Assembly (NCBI GenBank): GCA_025174535.1
Contig: JALBUN010000036.1
Coordinates: 34,856 to 98,855, forward strand
DNA from: Cantharellus purpuraceus
Taxonomy: Eukaryota > Basidiomycota > Agaricomycetes > Cantharellales > Hydnaceae
Direction of reading: 5' to 3'
DNA length: 64,000 bases
Part shown: in pieces, positions 22,921 through 30,799 of the stretch
Layout: each line of letters begins with the position of its first letter
How positions within the stretch are numbered: the stretch's first letter is position 1
Made by a program: the position numbers and the translations under genes
The notes under the pieces: generated by a model
Seen by the model: only the letters and a program-made list of their open reading frames with translations
Told to the model about the DNA's origin: nothing
Databases searched by the model: none

Positions 22921-23434
22921 TGTTATGACTATATTCATTAATGCCCAGATCCCCGTCCGATCCCCTCAGATCCCCACGCATATGAAATCTATACTCCATT
23001 TGGAAACCGCTACGTCTCCATTTTCCTGTCCGATTGTCACCGCCGATTCCACCCATCCGTCTCCAGTTCCGATTGATGCATCAGCATCACCATAGGAACC
23101 CAGACATCCGTCCCCATCAGACTCGGACATACTCATGTAAGGCCGTCAGCCTCGGAGACCCATCACTGGAGTAATTATTATTAGATTTCAAATATGTATT
23201 TAAGTTGCCAACTGGGGACTCCATTCCCCAGTTTGAATATCGAATCACGCCTAGCTCCTAAGTCTGATCCTAACTCTGTAAGTCATACTCCGTCTCCGAA
23301 ATCTCGGACACCGGTATTAGTGAGGGCGCAGCACATAAGCTGAAGCCAAGTCCGTTCCAACCCCCACAACGTGCTCCGACTCCAACCCAACCTCCAACCC
23401 AAACTCCAACCCCAATCGGACCTAGTGCGTAACA
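22921..23434 (+). repeat. 3' LTR of Y
   Basis: 514 bp, partner of 14117-14630, followed by the target duplicate GGGAT at 23435-23439. The upstream sequence ATGGAGAGATAC is the likely, rather weak, polypurine tract. Confidence 0.93.
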
Positions 23435-23439
23435 GGGAT

Positions 23440-24870
23440 ACAAGTTCTGTTGTTCTCCAGCGACCAGGGTGACCTGTAATGTGAGTATCATGGTGTGCCC
23501 TTACAATGTCATGGCGCAATTTGGGTCAAGAGGGACATATACCTTGCCACAATAGAGGACAAGTCCATTCTCCTCGGTCCATTCCTGTCCTCGTAAATTC
23601 CAAGAGGGACCAAGTTCCTTAAGAGCCTTCACAACCTTTTCATCTCTGTTGGTGCAGTTCCGCACATGTTCCAGGAATATGTCTCCTTCTCCTGTGATCA
23701 TTTGAGCTCCTGGCCCTGGATAGGTGGATGTCACATCGATGTGGAACAGCTCAGGGCCAAGAAAAACCTGGTTCTGATTATCTTCCTCCCCCCACTTATG
23801 ATCTACACGTTGTGAGAGGGCATCAGGTTTGGCTGAATGTCATCCAGGACGGTGGATCAGTTCAAAGTCAAAACAAGAAAGGTATAGTGACCAGCGAGCT
23901 TATCGACGATTGAGATTCTGAGCTGTACAGAAATATATGAGGTTTTGATGGTCATTAAGGATTTCAATCTTGTATTTGGTCCCTTCCAAGATGTGGCGCC
24001 ATTCTTCTAGTCCATGGATGACTGAGAGCAATTCCTTATCATGGATGGCATAGTTGCGCTCTGCATCTGAAAGGCTCTTGGATACAAAACCTACCAGCCT
24101 CCATTTCTCATTGTCACAGAGTTGAGATAGAACAGCACCTGTTGCATATGCTGAAGCATCTGTCTCTAGTCGAAAATGCTTGGTTTGATCTGGGAGGACA
24201 AGGATTGGAGTTGACGTGACAAGCTGCTTGAGTTTATCAAAGGCTTCTTGTTCTGGGCCATCGGGTATCCAGGACCACTGTGTATCTGCCTTTGTTAACC
24301 GATTCAGAGGCTTTGCAATATGTGAGAAGTCCTCAATGAAGCGACGGTAGAAATTGATGAAACCCAAGAAGGATTTGACTTCTGTCACATTGTGTGGTGT
24401 GGGCCAGTCTCTGACTCCAGCCACCTTAACTGGGTCCATAGCTACCTGTCCCTGTGAGAGAATCAATCCAAGATAATCTACCTTCTGTTGCATGAAAAGG
24501 CATTTATCTGGTTTGAGGTACAGGTAGTTGGCCTGAAGAATTTCAAGGACAGATTGCACGATTGCGCAGTGTTGTTCTAGGGATTCAGTGAAAATGAGGA
24601 TGTTGTCCATGAACACTACCATAGTGCCATCATCAATGAGGTCCTTGAAAATGTCATTCATCATCGTCTGAAAGGTTGCTGGGCTGTTTGTGAGACCAAA
24701 GAACATGACCAGGGGTTCAAATAGACCACAATTGGTTTGAAAGGCTGCCTTCCACTCATCGCCCTCTTTCATTGTTATATCCCCATCAGATGTCAAGCTT
24801 GGTAAAGTACTTGGCATTGGCTGCGGCAATTTTATTCATGATGTCCAGTACCAGGGGTAGTGGGTAGGCG
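23440..24870 (-). pseudogene. RT (second part), RNase H and integrase N-terminus of Z, broken
   Basis: Reading downwards from 24870: YPLPLVLDIMNKIAAANAKY, KLDI then a stop, WKAAFQTNCGLFEPLVMFFG, and VVFMDNILIFTES at the RT active site, where the usual Y-x-D-D is F-M-D-N. RNase H (LETDASAYATGAVLSQL, HDKELLSVIHGLEEWRHILE) ends in a stop near 23900. The integrase N-terminal part follows (DVTSTYPGPGAQMITGEGD, HDIVRAHHDTHITGHPGRW) and is cut by Y inside the H2C2 finger. Confidence 0.85.
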
Positions 24871-24875
24871 TTCTT

Positions 24876-25641
24876 TGTTATTTGAATAGTGTAAATAATT
24901 GCTTTGCTGGAGTGTAGTGATGAGCAGAAGTCGAATAGAAAGTGGAGCAGTGGTGGGAACTGGATGTATGCGTAGTCGAATTGAAGATATACTTGAGTAG
25001 TATCTTCCTACGAAGTTTGATGGGATTTGGTGTGATCTTCGTCTAGATATTGACAATTTGAGCAGGGATCAGGAGCAGATGACTCGAACAAGAGTAAATG
25101 CTTGATAGAAAAATAGCCAGTTATTGTATGGCTTCGTAATTCGAGATTCGAGTTGGATATGCAATATTCTAATAGAATATGCAAAAGCTAATAGAAATAC
25201 GCGTTCGTTCTGGAGATATTCCAGATACGAATAGATTCAGACACACAGACAGAAACAGGTGAGAGGAAATTCTCTAGTCTGTTCAAGTGCATTACAGATG
25301 TGATTTATATATGATAATAAGTCCTATGAATGAGTGAAGTCATTCGTAAATGTCCTGAGTCAATGATGGGATGGATGATGAGATGATGATGGGGGAAGTG
25401 TCCATGATGATGAAATGATGAAAATAAAAGCGAAAATAATGTCCAGGAAGTTCTGGAACTCACAGGGGCTTCTCCTGTTCCCTATTCCATTCCTGTAACC
25501 GTCCTCCTTTACCCCCTTTGTCCCTCAAAACCTCCTGAGCCTCCTATATGCTCCTGTTCCCCCCCTGTCCCCTGTAATCCCCCTCTCCTCTCCCTTCTCC
25601 CCAGAAGTCCGGCAGCTAGATGTCCGGCAGCTGGAACAACA
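24876..25641. mobile_element. Solo LTR V inside RT of Z
   Basis: 766 bp, TGTTATTTGAATAG...GGAACAACA, flanked by TTCTT at 24871-24875 and 25642-25646. The Z reading frame KLNDITIKN...YPLPL continues across it. It has no genes; the right half is rich in GATGATGA and then C-rich. It looks like a solo LTR of a further family not otherwise present in the window. Confidence 0.85.
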
Positions 25642-25646
25642 TTCTT

Positions 25647-26560
25647 GATTGTGATATCATTCAGCTTGCGGTAGTCTTGCACAAAACAAAGATTGCCATC
25701 CTTCTTCTTCACAAAAAAGACAGGAGATGCCATGGGTGACTTGGAAGGACGTATACGATGATTCCATAGGTTCTCCTCAAGGAATGCGTCCAACTCCTTC
25801 TGCTCATTTGGGGACATTGGATAGACCTTTGTGCTGAAGGGTTGCACTCCTGGAGTGAGTTCAATAGCGTGGTCCCACAGTTTTCGAGGTGGAAGTTGGT
25901 CAAAGGACTCCTTTGCAAAAACATCCTTAAATCCCCAGTACGCCTTTGGGACAATCTCCTCAAAGGTTTTGACTGGAGTAGATTCTGCAGTCTTCTGTGT
26001 GAGCCGTTGAGAAACTGTTGAACCAGCATAGATATTCTCCAAGTCTTCTTCTACAAATATAACAAACGTTCAGTCTCCCTCGTATTGGGGTTGCTTGTGT
26101 GAGTTCTTGCCATTTGAAGGAGTTGTGCCAAGCAAATGCTCTTTATGTTCTGGTACTTCTCCACATGAATCAGGGCAGCGAGTCATCTGTACCTTTCCTG
26201 TACACCAGTCTACCTCTGGGTTGTGCTTCACGAGCCAGGTGTGCCCAACAATTATGCCAAAGGTTCCCAGGCTTGTGACTGAAAATGTGGCATGTTCGGT
26301 ATGGGTCCCATATGTGCAGATGAGATTGACTTCTTCCTTGATTGAACCTGCTTCATTTGGGGTCCCATCAATATTATAAACAGGTATGGCACATGGTAGA
26401 GGGCACGTTCAAAGTTTCTCTGCTTTGACATATTCTGCATCAATGAACATTCCTGTAGCACCACTATCAAGGAGTGCATCTACTGCTAGAGGGTATCCAG
26501 TGTCTACCAAGTGGATTTTCATGGGAATTCTTGTACATCAACGGATGTCTGCAGATCAAA
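25647..26560 (-). pseudogene. Protease and start of RT of Z, broken
   Basis: Downwards: a retropepsin reading with VDALLDSGATGMFID (intact DSG triad) and TFGIIVGHTWLVKHNPEVDW; then RT N-terminus KAYWGFKDVFAKESFDQLPP, PGVQPFSTKVYPMSPNEQKE, ASPVFFVKKKDGNLCFVQDY and RKLNDITIKN, ended by the V insertion. Stops near 26409 and 26071 break the frame. Confidence 0.8.
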
Positions 26561-26734
26561 GGTAGAGACGAGGAGGGTCATCATGTTTAGCTGGAAGTTG
26601 AGAAGGGGTTTCAGGCATGGCTGTTTTGGTTTCAGTCTGATGGACAAGGGGGTGTGCATGTAACATATCGCTTGTGAGCCCTACAGTACATTATTCAAGA
26701 ACTGAAAACCAATTTGTCAGGCAGGGCATGCTCT

Positions 26735-27811
26735 TCACTGCTGACTGGCCTGAAAATCCTGCTTCTCCTCTTGCTTTGGAATTACTGCCTTCTGCGCTTC
26801 TTCCTTGGCCTTCAGTGCAGCTGCTACTGACTCTGATATCATGCCGGCAATTGCTGTTTGTGTGAGATCAGCTCGGATATGTTCCTTGCATGGTTCAGGG
26901 CATGCTGGGGATATATGGCCACGCTTTCCACAGTTATAGCACATCCGAGTCTCAATGCGATGGCAGTTGGAGTCAATATCCATAGGTGCAGCACCATTAG
27001 AGATTGCCAAGGTAGTTGGTACAGAGATGACCGGAGTGCTGTGAGGGCGGGATGGGGTAGAGCGAGCAGGAGTGAGGGAAGTCTGAGCACATCTCACTTC
27101 TAGAAGACGACGGTGGTTGCAGTCAATTTGGCAGGCCACTTCCTTCTATGCCTTGAGATCAGATGGGAGGGATGGCTGTGCATGGATCTTGTCAAGAATC
27201 ATTGCAGGGAGCCCTTGGGCATAGGCATCTTCCAGTGCTGCATCATTAAACCCAGTCCTTCCTGCTAGTATCTCAAACTGTGCCATGTATTCATTTGCTG
27301 ACATGCCAGGTGTCATCCTAAGATTGTGTAACTTTGTTCATGCTGTTTGGGAGCGGTCAGGGTCCCCAAAAGCATTCTCCACCTGCTTAATGAATTCCTC
27401 CAAGGTGGAGAGTGGTGAGGTCCTGCCAATGACTGCCTGTGTCTCATTGTGCACCCATACTTCAGCAGAACCTCCCATCATAAAAGAGAGGGCATAGAGG
27501 ATCTTGGTCCGCTCATCTGGGAAAGATGTAGGCTGGACTGCAATGGCAAGCCTGATAGAGAGAATGAAACCTTCCATCTCTGCACGATCTCCATTGAATT
27601 TGGCTGGTTCAGCTGCCCTTATTGGGCGAATGGATGACAATGCAGGAGGAGGTGTGGGAAATGAGGTGGTCTGAGAGATGGTCTGTGCTGCAGCGATGGC
27701 AGCAGCAGTGGCAGCATCCACTAGGTTGTTCTGGACATTGGTGAACTGGCTCTGGAGGTGCTGGTTCTGGAGTTGCAGCTGCTGGAGCTGCTGTGCCTGG
27801 GTGTTGAGCAA
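26735..27811 (-). pseudogene. gag of Z, broken
   Basis: Starts MLNTQAQQLQQLQLQNQHLQ (Gln-rich coiled coil), then PAKFNGDRAEMEGFILSIRL, a capsid core (ALSFMMGGSAEVWVHNETQA, FIKQVENAFGDPDRSQTA), a stop at 27338, a resumed LHNLRMTPGMSANEYMAQFE, and a CCHC knuckle CYNCGKRGHISPAC near 26940-26900. The linker between protein and knuckle is broken by a stop at 27140. Confidence 0.8.
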
Positions 27812-27945
27812 TGCTCACAGAAAGCCACCACTTTCACCTAGAGTGTCCCAATAGGCTTCAGGGAGCTGATTGGTCATGGTATCGGTGAAGAGGTTAATAG
27901 GGAAAGTGTTATGAGGTGTGGGGTCATCTTGTGAGCTTGATCTTC

Positions 27946-28317
27946 TGTGAGGGCAATGCTGATGATGAGGCCACAACAACAAGATACTCAATAGATGAGA
28001 GCTGATAAGAGATAATGCCAGCTGGTACAGCAGATATCCTCAGTCTATACAGCTGTTTCTGATAAATACATGGGACTTACCTGGTACAGCAGATATCCTC
28101 AGAGATCAAGCTGAGGGGATCACACTGCACCAAGGCAAGTCTTTATACTAAATGATGGAGACGGATAGGAGAACCAAGATAGGGGAATAATAGAGAGGAA
28201 GGATAGGGGAAGTGATAGGGGCAATGAAATAGGGGAGATGCACCCTGACAGGCTGTGCTGATAGGGGCGTCAAGAGAAAATACTAAAAATAGAATATGAC
28301 TCATTTGAACCCTGACA
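27946..28317 (-). repeat. 5' LTR of Z
   Basis: 372 bp, partner of 11785-12156, followed on plus by the target duplicate TCCTC (28318-28322). I see only about five differences between the two LTRs. Confidence 0.92.
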
Positions 28318-28332
28318 TCCTCTAGCCTCTAA

Positions 28333-28981
28333 GACACTTGTTCAGAAATACAACAAATATGTATATACAACCTATTTTCCTCAAATTTTACACAACACAC
28401 TTAGATTAAAACTTATTTTCATATTTCAACATGATTCTCAAATTTTACACAACACACTTAGATTAAAACTTATTTTTATATTTCAACATGATTCTCAAAT
28501 TTTACACAATATACTAGATTAAAAACATATTTTGATATTTTGGTATAATTCTCAAAAATAATTGTTTTTTCCCCATTTAGTGGTGGCAACTCTCTTGAGG
28601 GAACATCCAAATATCATTGATTCTTTCTTATACAATACTTGTAACATAATTTGAACTATCTTTAATCCCCACCTGGTATTTGTATATCTAAGATGCTTGT
28701 TTGGAAGGATGCTGTTATACAATATTCTGATGTATACAAGATGTACATCAGAATATATGAGATATCCATGTAAATGATTATGTTCATCTCATTTAAATAT
28801 CTTATCTTTTAAAGTTTATTAAAATATAGAATATATGTGTATATTTATGAAAATTTCACACATCCAAAATCTTTTAAGATATCTAAATTGTAACTCCCTG
28901 GCTTTATGTATCATTGAAATTCTGATGTATATGAGATATACATCAGAATATTGTATACTGACATGATTCCAAACAAGTGTC
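28333..28981. mobile_element. MITE (TAA target, PIF/Harbinger-like) inside X1
   Basis: Terminal inverted repeats GACACTTGTT and AACAAGTGTC, flanked by TAA (28330-28332, 28982-28984). The intact X2 LTR reads CTCTAAGTGC here, giving the empty site. A second terminal-repeat-like sequence (GATGCTTGTTTGGAAGGATG) begins at 28691 and pairs over ~48 bp with the right end, so a 291-bp unit (28691-28981) may be the core. No ORF of note. The 3-bp TWA duplication points to PIF/Harbinger, by family knowledge. Confidence 0.8.
28380..28550. repeat. Three 57-bp tandem repeats in the MITE
   Basis: CTCAAATTTTACACAA starts at 28380, 28437 and 28494, giving three units of 57 bp. The first two are nearly identical and the third is diverged. 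Very AT-rich. Confidence 0.85.
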
Positions 28982-29259
28982 TAAGTGCATTCCCCTCTTT
29001 TTGGAATATCTGGACCCCTAAGCGTCCATGAACCCTAGACTCTGGAAGTCTTATTCATTCCCTACTGCTAAGAAATGTATTACCTTTATGTGTATCGTCT
29101 GCATTGACCATTACAATGGATTGTAACCAAAGTACAAATGTTAAATCATTTCTGGAGTTGTGCTGCAGTAGGATTTGATATTCTTCTCAGCTGTTCATTC
29201 ACAGAATTGTGGTGATTTAGAGTTTGCCCTAACACCATAATTTTGCGGGTTCTAAAACA

Positions 29260-29860
29260 GCCTACCAGACACCATCTTCAGTATCAATCACTGGTGATCC
29301 CAAAATAAAAATGCAATATGACAAATATGAGAAACTTATTGTTGTAGTGCAAGGTGTAGAGCTCATCAAATTGCCTGGTGACATCCCCTTTGTCAATGCT
29401 TCTGACATGACAACCCTTCACTGCCTCCACTGTCTCTTAACAGCATTGACATTGGGCAATATTGAGAAGTGCTGCTGCTAGGTTACCCTATCAAGTGAGG
29501 AGTGGAAAAAGTGACAGACAGCATACTATGAGAATGAGCCCACACCAAAGAAGTGCCAGTGCAAATCTAAGGCCCAGGATGACAACAGTGCTGATGGCTC
29601 AGATGACACTGAGGATGAGGACAAGAGTAATAAAAAGACCAGACTTGCCAGGAAGAAACAAGCAACTAACAAAGATATGCCAATGGGTAAAGAAAACAAC
29701 AGAGATGCTGAGCTAGTGGGGAAGAGAAACCATAAGGGAAATGGAACAGGAAAAGGTGTGAGGAAGGAAAAAGGACAGGAGGTGGCTGCTGGAAATCTGA
29801 AACAAACCCCCTTCACTCCCATAAATGCCAGCAGAATGTCTGGAACATCTTGATTTGCTA
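29260..29860 (+). pseudogene. Degenerate repeat-associated ORF, unknown function
   Basis: Frames read KMQYDKYEKLIVVVQGVELI then KLPGDIPFVNASDMTTLHCL, and downstream a basic stretch rich in KK/RK. This resembles the C-terminal end of hypothetical proteins that are repeated in many Agaricomycete genomes (a G..L.GWP.DIPF.NPS motif), which I know only as uncharacterised. CpG is depleted and frames shift, so it is decayed. It forms the right flank of X1 and has no homology to the left flank. Confidence 0.5.
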
Positions 29861-29924
29861 GGTACAGAACCCAGCAGTAGATTCACATTAAAAATGGAAT
29901 GTTTTCAGTTCTTGGAGCTATGCT

Positions 29925-30215
29925 TGTAATCGTTGTCAGCCACGATGAGCATGTGTGAGTGCACAGCAATCCCAACACCATATTCATGTTCAACTATTCA
30001 GTGCATACTTTTTGTATATATTTAATAGTATATTGATACGACAGCCATGCTCATCATTAGCCGCAATGAGCAGGGGTGAGCGCACAGCAATGCCGGCACC
30101 GTAGTCACGTTCTTTGAGAGGATTAGGTACATATATTTTTGTATATTTAAGTGCATATTTTACATGTCATCGTGCTCGTCGTTGCCGATGATGAGCACAA
30201 GTGTGTGGGTGATGC
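29925..30215. repeat. Diverged direct repeats at the repeat/gene-space boundary
   Basis: A theme of CGATGAGCA...GTGAGTGCACAGCAAT followed by TTTTTGTATAT recurs three times (near 29940, 30065 and 30185), with a spacing of about 125 bp. The second copy keeps CpGs (GAGCGCACAGCAATGCCGGC) where the first has TpG/CpA. No coding signal. Nothing gene-like is supported from here to 30,790 apart from the palindrome at 30375. Confidence 0.5.
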
Positions 30216-30374
30216 GGCCAGTGCTCCGCCGCTGTGTTGTGCCCTGCCATGCCGATGCGAAGTGTTGAAATTGTTGAGTGCCGACAAGCCGGGTTTGATG
30301 ACGCATCTCACCTAAACACCTCGCATTTTTTGTGTAATAACTGGCGGGGCAGACCCACCACCAATGAAATATCA

Positions 30375-30414
30375 AGTTAGAGGCGGACCACACATGTGTG
30401 GTCCACGTCTAACT
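30375..30414. repeat. 40-bp near-perfect palindrome
   Basis: Centre at 30394/30395; the inner 20 bases GGACCACACATGTGTGGTCC are perfect and the arms extend as AGTTAGA...TCTAACT with a few mismatches. There is no spacer. It lies ~400 bp upstream of the hydrolase gene in otherwise unassigned DNA. It could be a binding site, a fold-back element or a cruciform-prone sequence. Confidence 0.8.
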
Positions 30415-30799
30415 GGCTTCGAAATTGGCGCCATACAGGTGGGTGCCCTGACACGTGTCGATTTTCACTGGGAAATCTCTTTCGCATCTTCACACGACTC
30501 TTGTGTGTCCAAAGTTTGACGCCGGTCAGCATCAGCTTCCAAAACCTTGGTAATACAGTATGTAGGTATGTATCACCTGACCGTGATTGCATTCTGCTAT
30601 GCGCATGCCTCCCCTGAAAAGTGCTCTTTGCTATGGAATCACTCTGTTCACCTCGGCTAGAGGTGCGGATGGTCTCAGTGACATTATTGGCGTATGTCAT
30701 GCTCACTGTATATTATACAACATCCCGTTGATGAGCATGCAAGCCTTCATGGTCTCCAGTGATCTTATGGAAACCATGTCCTGAGGCTTCTCCCTTCGA

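Larger units (their letters stand above)
14117..23434 (+). mobile_element. Element Y: Ty3/gypsy chromovirus with antisense accessory ORF
   Basis: Bounded by 514-bp LTRs (14117-14630 and 22921-23434, TGTTATGAC...GCGTAACA) and the duplication GGGAT (14112-14116, 23435-23439). Plus-strand gag, protease, RT, RNase H, integrase and chromodomain are followed by a minus-strand ORF. X2 is inserted in RNase H. Differences between the LTRs are about 17, all transitions and nearly all at CpG sites, so the insertion is fairly recent but under CpG decay. Same family as element A. Confidence 0.93.
11785..28317 (-). mobile_element. Element Z: Ty3/gypsy chromovirus (minus strand), interrupted by Y and V
   Basis: Two 372-bp LTRs (11785-12156 and 27946-28317; TGTGAGGGC...CCCTGACA on plus) differ at only a handful of positions and are flanked by TCCTC (11780-11784, 28318-28322). 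Genes run on the minus strand: gag, protease, RT, RNase H, integrase, chromodomain and an extra 3' ORF. The polypurine tract (TAAGAGGGGGGTGA on minus) abuts the left LTR, so that one is the 3' LTR. Y splits the integrase and V splits RT. Without the inserts Z would be about 6.4 kb. Confidence 0.92.
10663..29259 (+). mobile_element. LTR X1 (about 1.4 kb), split by element Z and a MITE
   Basis: Pieces 10663-11784, 28323-28332 and 28982-29259 together match the complete X LTR at 17691-19114, from TGTATGGGAACC to TTCTAAAACA. The X2 copy serves as an empty site: it reads straight through where Z (after CTTCCTC) and the MITE (CTCTAA/GTGC) sit in X1. No matching 5-bp duplication exists: AGGTC precedes and GCCTA follows, and the two flanks belong to different sequences. 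Confidence 0.88.
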
